DNA from: Gammaproteobacteria bacterium
Lineage (GTDB): Bacteria > Pseudomonadota > Gammaproteobacteria > Pseudomonadales > Pseudohongiellaceae
Direction: 5' to 3'
DNA length: 17,566 nt
Assembly (NCBI GenBank): GCA_003556835.1
Contig: PWQG01000461.1
Coordinates: 1 to 17,566, forward strand
The notes below the pieces were generated by a model that did not search any database, was not told the DNA's origin, and saw only the letters and a program-made list of their open reading frames with translations. This document shows positions 5,940 to 13,408 of the stretch, piece by piece; within the stretch, counting starts at the first letter, position 1; every line of letters starts with the position of its first letter. The position numbers and the translations under genes were made by a program.

Positions 5940-7590
5940 CGAGAACGACACAGACAAGCAGACTGCATCCCAGGAAACCGGGGACTCCGACACTTCTAAG
6001 ACTAAAGCGGCTGCCGGCAGCACGACGGCGAAAAAGTCGACGGCTAAAACCAGCGGCACGAAGGCTGGCGATACCAAGACCGACGACAAGAGTGCCACCG
6101 CCAAGTCGACAAGCCGCAAATCTGCTGCAAAAAAGTCGGCGGCGAAAAAGACAGCAGCCAAAAAGACCACGAGCAAAAAAGCAGCAGCAAAGAAAGCTAC
6201 AGCGAAAAAGTCTGCCGCAAAAAAGAGTGACACTGCCGCGAAGAAAACGAGCGCCGGCAGCAGCACAAGCAAAAAGCAGGCGACAAGGCGACGCAGCAGC
6301 CCGGCCAAGACGGAAGGGTTGCGGCGCGTGGCCATCGTCGGCAGTGCCCGGATCCCTTTCTGCCGCTCCAACACGGCCTATGCTTCGCTGAGCAATCTGG
6401 ACATGTTGTCGGACACCCTCCAGAAACTCAGCGACAAATACGAGCTGGGCGGACGGAAAATCGACGAAGTCCTGGCCGGTGCCGTGACCAGCCATTCACG
6501 CGACTGGAACCTCGCCCGGGAAGCCGTGTTGGGTACCGACCTGTCACCGGCCACTCCCGGCATCACCCTCCAGATGGCCTGTGGCACTTCCCTGCAAGCC
6601 GCCATGATGGCCGCCGGCAAGATAGCCAGCGGCCAGATTGACTGCGCCATTGCGGCCGGATCGGATACCGCCAGCGATGTTCCCATCGTTTTCCATCAAC
6701 GTTTCGCCAAGCGCCTGATGCAGATGAACCGCGCACGGGGCCTGGGCGAGAAACTGCGCAGCCTGAAGGGCTTCCGTTTGAAGGAACTGACGCCGCAACC
6801 ACCCCGCAACAGTGAGCCGAGAACACAGCTCTCCATGGGACAGCATTGTGAATTGATGGCCAGGGAATGGCAGGTAAGCCGCGAAGAACAGGATCAACTG
6901 ACCCTGGACAGCCATCTGCGGGCCGCCGCAGGCTATGACAGTGGCTTTTTTGACGACCTGGTCATGCCCCACGAGGGCATGAACCGTGACAACAACATCC
7001 GACCTGACAGTAGCCTGCAGAAACTGGCCGCCTTGCGGCCGGCGTTCTCCAGGGACCAGGAGGCGACCCTGACCGCCGGTAACAGCACCCCGTTGACCGA
7101 CGGCGCGGCATCGGTCTTCCTGGTCAGTGAAGATTACGCCGACAAGCATGATCTGCCGGTGCAGGCATGGCTTACTGATTGTCGCAGCAGCGCCATTGAT
7201 TTTGTGCACGGTGCCGGCCTCCTGATGGCCCCCACCGTGGCGGTGGCAGAGCTGCTGCAACGCAATGCCATGAGCCTGCAGGATTTCGAGTATTACGAGA
7301 TACACGAAGCGTTTGCAGCACAGGTATTGTGCACACTGAAAGCCTGGGAGGATGAAACCTTCTGCCGGGATACCCTGAAGCTCGATGGCGCCCTGGGCAG
7401 CATTGATCGCAAGCGCATGAACGTCATGGGTGGCTCATTGGCCTTTGGCCATCCTTTTGCCGCCACCGGCGCCCGGGTGATGGGTAACCTGTCCGCATTG
7501 CTGGCAGAAAAGCGCAAGAAGAGCCACGGCCTGATCTCGGTCTGTACGGCCGGAGGCATGGGCGCAGCGGCCATTCTCGAGAGCCCCTGA
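5926..7590 (+). CDS. fadI: FadI-like 3-ketoacyl-CoA thiolase with lysine-rich N-terminal tail
   Basis: Thiolase, cleaving 3-ketoacyl-CoA with CoA to acetyl-CoA and a shortened acyl-CoA; expected beta subunit partner of the preceding protein. Numbering from the ATG at 5926 (554 residues): acyl-accepting Cys219 in QMACGTSLQ, His460 in EIHEAFAAQ (the HEAFA form found in FadI and trifunctional-protein thiolases rather than NEAFA), His509 in LAFGHPFAATG, and Cys540 in SVCTAGGMGAAA. All four catalytic residues are present, so the enzyme should be active. The thiolase fold begins only near residue 133 (RRVAIVGSARIPF). Before it lies an acidic/polar start and then about 105 residues of Lys, Ala, Ser and Thr with about 29 lysines, resembling histone H1-like tails. 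A GTG at 5917 in the same frame (three residues longer) is an alternative start; neither has a strong ribosome-binding site, consistent with coupling to the overlapping upstream gene. Confidence 0.92.
   Translation: MTASNENDTDKQTASQETGDSDTSKTKAAAGSTTAKKSTAKTSGTKAGDTKTDDKSATAKSTSRKSAAKKSAAKKTAAKKTTSKKAAAKKATAKKSAAKKSDTAAKKTSAGSSTSKKQATRRRSSPAKTEGLRRVAIVGSARIPFCRSNTAYASLSNLDMLSDTLQKLSDKYELGGRKIDEVLAGAVTSHSRDWNLAREAVLGTDLSPATPGITLQMACGTSLQAAMMAAGKIASGQIDCAIAAGSDTASDVPIVFHQRFAKRLMQMNRARGLGEKLRSLKGFRLKELTPQPPRNSEPRTQLSMGQHCELMAREWQVSREEQDQLTLDSHLRAAAGYDSGFFDDLVMPHEGMNRDNNIRPDSSLQKLAALRPAFSRDQEATLTAGNSTPLTDGAASVFLVSEDYADKHDLPVQAWLTDCRSSAIDFVHGAGLLMAPTVAVAELLQRNAMSLQDFEYYEIHEAFAAQVLCTLKAWEDETFCRDTLKLDGALGSIDRKRMNVMGGSLAFGHPFAATGARVMGNLSALLAEKRKKSHGLISVCTAGGMGAAAILESP
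5998..6309 (+). repeat. Degenerate Ala/Ser/Thr-Lys-Lys coding repeat (histone H1-like tail)
   Basis: This segment of the thiolase gene encodes irregular repeats of the AAKK, TAKK, SAKK type, densest at 6109-6250, finishing with a short arginine cluster (RRR). At DNA level it is adenine-rich with many short A-runs, in contrast to the GC-rich surroundings. Similar low-complexity tails occur in AlgP, PhaF and bacterial histone H1-like proteins, where they bind DNA non-specifically. The repeats differ in codons, so they are not a recent tandem expansion. Confidence 0.85.
6219..6260 (+). promoter_or_regulatory. Candidate programmed -1 frameshift site, dnaX-like
   Basis: The heptamer A AAA AAG lies at 6219-6225 in the correct phase of the thiolase frame. 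The 14 bases GCAAAAAAGAGTGA (6217-6230) match, from memory, the E. coli dnaX frameshift site, including the -1 frame GAG TGA just after the slip. A stem-loop can form 7 bases downstream: CTGCCG (6233-6238) pairs with CGGCAG (6255-6260), extended by two pairs after a one-base bulge. A second in-phase A AAA AAG is at 6129-6135 and leads to the same -1 frame stop at 6228-6230. I see no strong internal Shine-Dalgarno upstream. A slip would release a Lys/Ala-rich peptide of about 101 residues. Confidence 0.4.
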
Positions 7591-7600
7591 GGCAACTCAG
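7587..7600 (+). other. Short hairpin over the thiolase stop codon
   Basis: CTGAG, loop GCAA, CTCAG: a perfect 5-bp stem with a GNRA-type tetraloop, overlapping the TGA at 7588-7590. It lies between the convergent thiolase and barrel genes (25-base gap). There is no T-run on either side, so it is not a convincing intrinsic terminator; it could protect the 3' end of the mRNA. Confidence 0.3.
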
Positions 7601-7615
7601 AACCTGCGGGGGTGA

Positions 7616-8851
7616 CTACAGTGGCCAGTGCAGCTGGATGTTACCCCCGCCGAAAGCGAAGCGGTGCAGACGGAAAGTCGGGTTTAGACTGACCACCGCG
7701 CCACTTTCCTGATGCAGGACGTACCGCCAGGGCAGGATCACCTTGCCCACCACCTCGCTGGTCTGCCGATCCCGGTCCGGCGACTCCAGGAAGCTGCGGT
7801 CCAGATCGACATGCCCAAGGAAAACCGCAGGCTCAAACCAGTGGTTTTCGCCACTGCGCCAGGTCATACTGGCAAAAGCCCCGATTTCCTCCCGCTCGTT
7901 ATGCCCGGATACCGCCAGACCGGTACCGAACCAGCCGGATTCATCCAGCCGGAAATAACGCAGGCCAACAGACGGGTTCCATGAGCGTTCCGGGGCCGAG
8001 ATCGAAACCGCGACATGGCGTGATTGCCGGCGGAAATCACCCCCCGGAACTGCCGAACCCGACAGATCCCTGCGGGTGTTTTCGAGCTCCAGACGCGCGC
8101 CGCCGTACCAGTCGGCGACGACGCTCAGCTGGCCATCACCCATCAACCGATACTGCTCCGCATCGACCAGATAACCTACCTCACGGTCTTCGTAACGCGC
8201 CCGCGGCGTGGCATTTAGAGCCACTTCAAAGCCCGCGTGCTCGGTCAGGTCCTGTCGATAATGCAGGAAGGCGGTGGTGGGTGCTTTGTGGTATTTGTTG
8301 TTGCTGTTGCTTTTGTTGTTATAGAGACGGTCAGGCTGGATCAGTGCCAGGCGCAACTCACGCGTTGCATCAGGCCGCCAGCCAGCCTCCAGCTGGAAAT
8401 CCACCAGGCCCTTGTCACCGGTAATATCGGCGACAAACGCCGCTTCCCAGGAACTACCAAAGCGCCGCGACACACCAACCATCTGGCGATCAAAACGCCC
8501 GTCAAAATCCTCGCGCCGCTGCATGCGGGCTATGACTGCATAGCGCTCATTGTCGAAGCGGAAGGTCTTCTGACCATTGATTTCGACATACAGCTGATCG
8601 CCGGTAACACTGCCGCCAGTGCCCCACAAGCCATCCTGTCCGGGTCGGGGCTCATCCGAAAGATTGCGGTAACTGAAACGATGCAGAAAGCTCTCGGAAT
8701 TGTAGGTGAACAGGCGCCCCTCGGTAATCGACTCCAATCGCATGGGATTGGGATCACTCCAGGTCGACTCCGCCATTGTTGCCGCAACCGGTGCGAACAG
8801 CAGTATCGATAGGCAGATCGTCCGTACAACAAGAAGACGTAGCAACTTCAT
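7616..8851 (-). CDS. Probable outer-membrane beta-barrel protein, function unknown
   Basis: I do not recognise a named family. The 411-residue product starts with a clear signal peptide (MKLLRLLVVR, a hydrophobic stretch, cleavage expected after TMA at residue 27). The mature part has many short stretches of alternating polar and hydrophobic or aromatic residues (for example YVEINGQKTFRF, YAVIARMQRR, VGLRYFRL) separated by polar, charged loops, the pattern of a transmembrane beta-barrel with perhaps 14-18 strands. The C-terminus IQLHWPL is aromatic-rich but ends in Pro-Leu, atypical of the usual terminal Phe/Trp assembly signal. An Asn/Ser/Lys-rich stretch near residues 178-186 probably forms a surface loop. 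The frame remains open further upstream, but the ATG at 8851 fits the signal peptide and lies just after the previous gene's stop. The 14-base gap suggests one transcript with the 663-residue protein. It could be a porin, a lipid transporter or an autonomous surface protein. Confidence 0.8.
   Translation of the reverse strand: MKLLRLLVVRTICLSILLFAPVAATMAESTWSDPNPMRLESITEGRLFTYNSESFLHRFSYRNLSDEPRPGQDGLWGTGGSVTGDQLYVEINGQKTFRFDNERYAVIARMQRREDFDGRFDRQMVGVSRRFGSSWEAAFVADITGDKGLVDFQLEAGWRPDATRELRLALIQPDRLYNNKSNSNNKYHKAPTTAFLHYRQDLTEHAGFEVALNATPRARYEDREVGYLVDAEQYRLMGDGQLSVVADWYGGARLELENTRRDLSGSAVPGGDFRRQSRHVAVSISAPERSWNPSVGLRYFRLDESGWFGTGLAVSGHNEREEIGAFASMTWRSGENHWFEPAVFLGHVDLDRSFLESPDRDRQTSEVVGKVILPWRYVLHQESGAVVSLNPTFRLHRFAFGGGNIQLHWPL
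8294..8320 (-). repeat. Imperfect trinucleotide run in the barrel gene
   Basis: The plus strand reads as repeated TTG/CTG/TTT triplets; on the coding strand these are AAC, AGC and AAA codons giving a short Asn/Ser/Lys run. The copies are imperfect, so slippage would be slow, and changes by whole triplets would keep the frame. Confidence 0.55.
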
Positions 8852-8865
8852 CGGGTCATTGTTCC

Positions 8866-10857
8866 TCAGGATTGGACTGCCGGCTCCAGCAGGCGATCGG
8901 CGCCCCAACTGGCTTCCACCATGGCAATGACCCGATCCAGCTCTTCCTTTTCCACTGTGGCCGGATAGCCGGGCTCCAGTGGATCGTAATGGAAAATATA
9001 GAGTCGGGAGGCAAACTGATCGAATGGCAGGGATGCCTCGCCAAATCGCTCTCCCTTGCCGGCAGTGCTGACCACCACGCCCTGCCCCCAATCCTGACCA
9101 CTGTCATTATTGGGATTGTAGAAATAAACCCGCATGCAATTATCCGGATCCAATGCCACACGCAGCAGGGTGATGGCATGCCAACCGATGAAACGACCCG
9201 CGGTGTCGGTCACGGCTATACCAGACGGTTGCGGATGGATCACCGGCTGATTGCCGTTGTAGTAGGGATGATAGGAAGCATGGAAATGGCGCAGGAACTC
9301 TTCCAGTTCCGTCAACTTCCCGGTCGCCACATCAACGGCAATACGGAAACCGCGGCCCGCCCACCAACCGTGAAATTCCGGATTGACCCAACGGTGCAGG
9401 TCCTCGTTACGATCCGCACACAGTCGTCCCATTTCCGCGTAAATACGGTCCAGATGGGGCACCAGCAAGAGGGAAACCGGATCCAGGTCCAGCGGCATGT
9501 GCAGCGTCATACCAGCGCCGAGCTCACCGGAAGATATCGAAAGTCCCTCAAAATGCATGACGATCTCGTCATCCCGGGCCGCCCAGGCCACCATCTGCAG
9601 CAGGTAATCCGGGTCGTTGTAGGCCCACATCGACAGTGCCCGGGCCGACTGACAGGTCGGATTGTTACCCTGGCCGACACCCAGTGGCTGGCCCAACATG
9701 CAGATCACACCCTCGAGCAGCCGAGTGCGCGGCTTCTGGGCATCGCCATAAGCCAGCCGCATGCGTTCCTGGGCGGCATCACAAAGAGGCAAAGCCAGTT
9801 GGCGCCACAAGGCGGGTGCCACGGGAGGCTGATACATGATGCCCCGCTCCAGCATGAGGGCAAGCCCGTACAGAGCCTGGGCGGTATCCGCATGAATCGC
9901 CGCCTGGATCAGCTGTCGCACCAGCGAACGGTAACAGAGCATGCACTCACGGCCGGTGCTCGATAGTCCCAGTGCATCCTGCACCAGATGCTGATAATCC
10001 TCGCTGCCATCGAGGAATCGCACCAACACCGTATGATAAGCCGACACCAGGCCGGTATCGTGCATGGCACGGGCCGCGCCGCCGGCTTCATTCTGCAAGG
10101 CCATCTGGTCCATGCCCTGCAAGCGCTCCAGATAGACAGACAGGCCCGGATCCTCCCGGGAGCCCTCCGTGGGCCCGAACAGCGCACTGACCAGTCGATC
10201 GGCCCCCTGACCACTGCTACCAAATTCAATCTCCGGGTTGGCCTGGCAGATCGCAATCTGGGTGATCATCTGCTTGACCGATTCCAGCTGAATCGGCCGC
10301 TGCTTCAGAATGCGCCAGATTTCCTCAATCAGACTGTCAATGATGTGTTCATAGCCGATACGCTCGACCAGATGCGACAGCAGCAGGTCCGGAATCACTG
10401 CGGCCTGCCCCTGATTGGTCCTGCGCTCCTCGTCCATCCCCTGGAAAAGCATTTCCAGGTTGAGAGCCAGTACCTGGGTCAGGAAATGATGGGCCTGCAC
10501 CATGGACAGGTTCGGATGCTTGTAGTCACCCCGGGCCACCGCCAGCAGGCGCAGCTCGCTGAGCACTTCCATCACCAGCAAGTCGATACTGGATGTGCGG
10601 AAGGCGTGTCGGGTCAGTGAGGCCACGAGGATATGCGGGTCGGCCCAGTCGGTGCCAGAAAAGACACCAGCCTCTTCCATCTGCCGGGCCCTCTGCTCGA
10701 TGCCTTCGCAGCCCCCTTTCTGCATGAGAATGAGCCTGGCGGCCTCTATGACCCGCTTGACCTGGCGTGGTTTGGACGTCTCTGGTGTATCTCGCAGCAG
10801 CGCCACAGCTTCGTCAAATCGTGACAGCAAGCGTTCCAGCAATTCATCTTCAGACAT
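8866..10857 (-). CDS. Uncharacterised protein with predicted papain-like cysteine peptidase domain
   Basis: A 663-residue protein without signal peptide or membrane segments, presumably cytoplasmic. I do not recognise the family. Residues 1 to about 385 look almost entirely alpha-helical. The C-terminal part (about 386-640) has a spacing reminiscent of papain-like enzymes: Gln396 six residues before Cys402 (QGNNPTCQSARAL), as in papain's oxyanion Gln and catalytic Cys; then His560 at the start of a hydrophobic strand (GWHAITLLRV) and Asn581 in a following strand (YFYNPNND). This is a prediction from motif order only; a transferase or an inactive member of the fold is equally possible. It lies 67 bases after maeB and 14 bases before the barrel gene, all leftward, so the three may be co-transcribed. 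The start ATG follows AGGAAG at a rather long distance (about 15 bases). No substrate can be named. Confidence 0.8.
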   Translation of the reverse strand: MSEDELLERLLSRFDEAVALLRDTPETSKPRQVKRVIEAARLILMQKGGCEGIEQRARQMEEAGVFSGTDWADPHILVASLTRHAFRTSSIDLLVMEVLSELRLLAVARGDYKHPNLSMVQAHHFLTQVLALNLEMLFQGMDEERRTNQGQAAVIPDLLLSHLVERIGYEHIIDSLIEEIWRILKQRPIQLESVKQMITQIAICQANPEIEFGSSGQGADRLVSALFGPTEGSREDPGLSVYLERLQGMDQMALQNEAGGAARAMHDTGLVSAYHTVLVRFLDGSEDYQHLVQDALGLSSTGRECMLCYRSLVRQLIQAAIHADTAQALYGLALMLERGIMYQPPVAPALWRQLALPLCDAAQERMRLAYGDAQKPRTRLLEGVICMLGQPLGVGQGNNPTCQSARALSMWAYNDPDYLLQMVAWAARDDEIVMHFEGLSISSGELGAGMTLHMPLDLDPVSLLLVPHLDRIYAEMGRLCADRNEDLHRWVNPEFHGWWAGRGFRIAVDVATGKLTELEEFLRHFHASYHPYYNGNQPVIHPQPSGIAVTDTAGRFIGWHAITLLRVALDPDNCMRVYFYNPNNDSGQDWGQGVVVSTAGKGERFGEASLPFDQFASRLYIFHYDPLEPGYPATVEKEELDRVIAMVEASWGADRLLEPAVQS

Positions 10858-10916
10858 AGAAATACAGTTCTTCCTGGTGCTTCAGCAGATCACGCAAGGT
10901 ACAGGCCATGTCCCAT

Positions 10917-10932
10917 CAAGCTGTTCAGCTTG
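10917..10932 (-). other. Hairpin over the maeB stop codon
   Basis: CAAGCTG and CAGCTTG form a perfect 7-bp stem with a two-base centre, overlapping the maeB TGA (10927-10925). No T-run follows on the minus strand, so termination is doubtful. As the gap to the next gene is only 67 bases, it may mark a partial stop, a processing site, or a small dyad operator. Confidence 0.3.
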
Positions 10933-13213
10933 TGACATGACGACGCAGGTGGATATCCGCGACCGCCAACGCCGTGAGATTGAGTATGCCCCGCCCGGAA
11001 ACCGAAGGAATCAGGATATGTGCAGGCTTCTCCAGTCCGTTGAGAAAAGGGCCGATCAATCGCGCATTGGTATAGGATCTTAGCAGACCCAGCGCAATAC
11101 TTGCAGTGTCCATATTGGGCATGATCAGGACATTGGCTCGCCCCTTGATGTTGGCGCCGCGAAAAACGCCCTCCCGCAATTCCGGGTTCAGGGCCGTGAA
11201 TGCGTGCATTTCGCCGTCGACCTGCACGTCCGGCATTTCGTTGCGCAGGCGGTGCGCAGCCTGTTTCATCTTCAGGGCCGAGCTGTCCTCATAGGTGCCG
11301 AAATTGGAGTGTGACAACAGGGCCACCACCGGCTCGATATCGCAGGACTGACGCACGAAGCGCACGGCATCGCGTGCGATATCAACCACCTCCTCTTCCG
11401 TGGGATCAACATTGACGAAGGGATCGGCCAGGAAAACGGGGCCTTCATCCATCAGCAGCACACAGATCGATGACAGGCGCCCTCCTTTCTTGGTCGAGCG
11501 GATGATCGGTCGGATATCACGCAGATGCGCGTCGAAACGGCCCACCTTGCCGCAGATCATGCCATCGGCATCGCCCATGGCGACCATGACGGAAGCCAGG
11601 ACCGTGCTGTTGGTATGCACGGTGGTGCGCGCGGCTTCCACCGACACCCCGGAGCGACCCACGTGCTCATGGTAGAACTGCCAGTAGGGCTCGTGCACAT
11701 CCGCCTGATTGGAGTCGACCACTTCGAAGTCACGACCCGGCACCAGGCGCAGCCCCATGCGATTGATCTTCTGATCAATCACACCAGGACGACCGATCAG
11801 AACCGGTGTGCAGATGCCTTCATCGACCACGGCCTGCATCGCCAGCAGCACATCATCATTTTCCCCTTCCGTATAAACAATGCGAGCCGGATAACGGCGG
11901 GCCAACTCGATGGTCGGCTGCATGAACAGTCGGCTGCCGCTGACATAGGCACTGAGCCGATTGCGATAGGCTTCCATGTCCGCGATCGGACGGGTCGCCA
12001 CACCACTGTCCATGGCCGCCTGGACCACGGCCACCGGCACCTCCTCGATCAGGCGTGGATCAAAGGGCTTGGGGATCAGGTAGTCGCGCCCGAAACGCAG
12101 CTCCTCGCCCATGTAGGCCTTGGCCACCGTCTCGGATATCTCCCGCGTGGCCAGGTCGGCGATGGCTTTGACACAGGCGCGTTTCATGGCGTCATTGATA
12201 TGTGTGGCACCGCAGTCCAGTGCGCCACGAAAGATGAAGGGAAAACAGAGTACATTGTTCACCTGGTTCGGGTAATCCGAACGCCCGGTGGCCAGGATCG
12301 CATCCGGTCGTGCGGCCTGCGCTTCTTCCGGCATGATCTCGGGAATCGGATTGGACATCGCCAGGATCAATGGGTCCCGGGCCATTGACCTGACCAGGTC
12401 GGCGTTCAGTACCCCCGGGCCGGATAGGCCCATGAACAGATCGGCGCCCTCCATCACGTCTTCTATCGTGCGATCTTCCGTATCAACTGCAAACTTTTCT
12501 TTCCAGGGGTTGAGCCCTTCCTTGCGCCCCTTGTAGATGACGCCCCGGCGATCGAGCATACGGATGTTCTCCATGCGCAGCCCCATGGTCATCAGCAGCT
12601 CGACACAGGCAATACTGGCCGCACCGGCTCCGGACACCACAAGCCTGATATCCTCCAGGCGCTTCTCAACAATGCGCAGACCGTTATAGATGGCTGCCGC
12701 TGCCACAATGGCCGTACCGTGCTGATCATCATGGAATACCGGAATGTTCATCATGTCGCGCAGCTTGCGCTCCACCAGGAAACACTCGGGTGCCTTGATA
12801 TCCTCCAGGTTGATGCCACCAAACGTGGGCTCCAGGGAGGCAATGATATGCACCAGGCGGTCGACGTCCTTCTCGTTGATCTCGATATCAAACACATCGA
12901 TATCAGCGAACTTCTTGAACAGGACCGCCTTGCCCTCCATCACAGGCTTTGCGGCAAGCGGGCCGATATCTCCCAGCCCCAGCACGGCCGTGCCATTGGA
13001 CACAACCGCCACCAGGTTACCCCGCGCGGTCATATTGGCCGCTTCCCGCGGATCTTCCTGGATCAATTCACAGGCAAAAGCCACCCCGGGCGAATAGGCC
13101 CGGGACAGATCCCGGTTGTTCGCCAGTGGTTTGGTCGGTCGGATTTCCAGCTTTCCTGCCGGTGCCTCCGCATGATAGCGAAGTGCACTTTCCTTGAAGG
13201 TTTCATCTGACAT
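10925..13213 (-). CDS. maeB: NADP-dependent malic enzyme MaeB
   Basis: Oxidative decarboxylation of malate to pyruvate, supplying NADPH; it links the TCA cycle to pyruvate when cells grow on acetyl-CoA-yielding substrates such as fatty acids. The 762 residues match the length of E. coli MaeB (759). Residues 1 to about 420 are the malic enzyme part: Tyr40 (SRAYSPGV), Lys95 (VMEGKAVLFKKF), metal-binding Glu136/Asp137 and Asp161/Asp162 (FHDDQHGTA), and a dinucleotide-binding SGAGAAS at about 193-199. From about 430 to the end is a phosphotransacetylase-like domain, which in this family is regulatory (acetyl-CoA sensing) rather than catalytic. The ATG at 13213 gives the family N-terminus MSDETFKESALRYH and has a G-rich stretch upstream; the open frame extends further but without support. 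It is followed on the same strand by the 663-residue unknown. NADPH preference is inferred from domain layout. Confidence 0.95.
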   Translation of the reverse strand: MSDETFKESALRYHAEAPAGKLEIRPTKPLANNRDLSRAYSPGVAFACELIQEDPREAANMTARGNLVAVVSNGTAVLGLGDIGPLAAKPVMEGKAVLFKKFADIDVFDIEINEKDVDRLVHIIASLEPTFGGINLEDIKAPECFLVERKLRDMMNIPVFHDDQHGTAIVAAAAIYNGLRIVEKRLEDIRLVVSGAGAASIACVELLMTMGLRMENIRMLDRRGVIYKGRKEGLNPWKEKFAVDTEDRTIEDVMEGADLFMGLSGPGVLNADLVRSMARDPLILAMSNPIPEIMPEEAQAARPDAILATGRSDYPNQVNNVLCFPFIFRGALDCGATHINDAMKRACVKAIADLATREISETVAKAYMGEELRFGRDYLIPKPFDPRLIEEVPVAVVQAAMDSGVATRPIADMEAYRNRLSAYVSGSRLFMQPTIELARRYPARIVYTEGENDDVLLAMQAVVDEGICTPVLIGRPGVIDQKINRMGLRLVPGRDFEVVDSNQADVHEPYWQFYHEHVGRSGVSVEAARTTVHTNSTVLASVMVAMGDADGMICGKVGRFDAHLRDIRPIIRSTKKGGRLSSICVLLMDEGPVFLADPFVNVDPTEEEVVDIARDAVRFVRQSCDIEPVVALLSHSNFGTYEDSSALKMKQAAHRLRNEMPDVQVDGEMHAFTALNPELREGVFRGANIKGRANVLIMPNMDTASIALGLLRSYTNARLIGPFLNGLEKPAHILIPSVSGRGILNLTALAVADIHLRRHVTS

Positions 13214-13299
13214 GATGATGGTTCCCGCCCCTGAGTTTGAATTTGCATCATGGCTCACACAATCACACAGATTCGTGTTCGCACTGAACGTATGATGAT

Positions 13300-13335
13300 C
13301 GGGCATTCTACCGCTTTACAGGCGGTGGCGAAACG
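13300..13335 (-). promoter_or_regulatory. Candidate maeB promoter
   Basis: On the minus strand a good -10 box TAGAAT (5 of 6) lies at 13310-13305, about 92 bases upstream of the maeB start. The -35 region has no good match, so the promoter may be activator dependent or misplaced. Between it and the start lie two direct copies of TCACACA (13255-13261 and 13263-13269, plus strand), a possible regulator site. Confidence 0.3.
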
Positions 13336-13349
13336 CGGAGTGGGGAGGC

Positions 13350-13384
13350 AAAAAAAGGGCGACCTTCGGGCCGCCCTCTTTTTT
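13350..13384 (-). terminator. Strong intrinsic terminator, potentially bidirectional
   Basis: The stem is 13357-13364 with 13369-13376: five GC pairs, one A/C mismatch, two GC pairs, closed by a TTCG tetraloop on the plus strand. Read leftward it is followed by seven Ts (13356-13350), so it terminates the exported hydrolase gene, whose stop is 24 bases away. The other side also has a T-rich run, but no gene approaches from that direction. Confidence 0.9.
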
Positions 13385-13408
13385 CGATCTCCTGATGGTC
13401 GCCGCAGA

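Noticed and set aside
5106..6374. Long leftward open frame with a hydrophobic, membrane-like protein
   Set aside because: It is antisense to fadJ and the lysine-rich tail; the Phe/Leu/Val/Ala runs are just the reverse complement of Lys/Ala codons. No supporting start or family motif.
6092..6391. Alternative-frame Arg/Gln/Lys-rich open frame of 99 codons within the thiolase tail
   Set aside because: It lies in the +1 frame, is a by-product of the repetitive codons, has no ribosome-binding site, and is not the frame reached by -1 slippage.
8852..9091. Upstream extension of the barrel protein to 491 residues
   Set aside because: The extra 80 residues overlap the 663-residue gene and look like random shadow sequence, while a proper signal peptide begins at 8851.
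10917..10932. Intrinsic terminator after maeB
   Set aside because: The hairpin is clean but there is no T-run after it on the minus strand.
13211..13252. Inverted repeat CATGATG/CATCATG enclosing the maeB start
   Set aside because: Seven pairs with a loop of about 28 bases can easily occur by chance; no further support.
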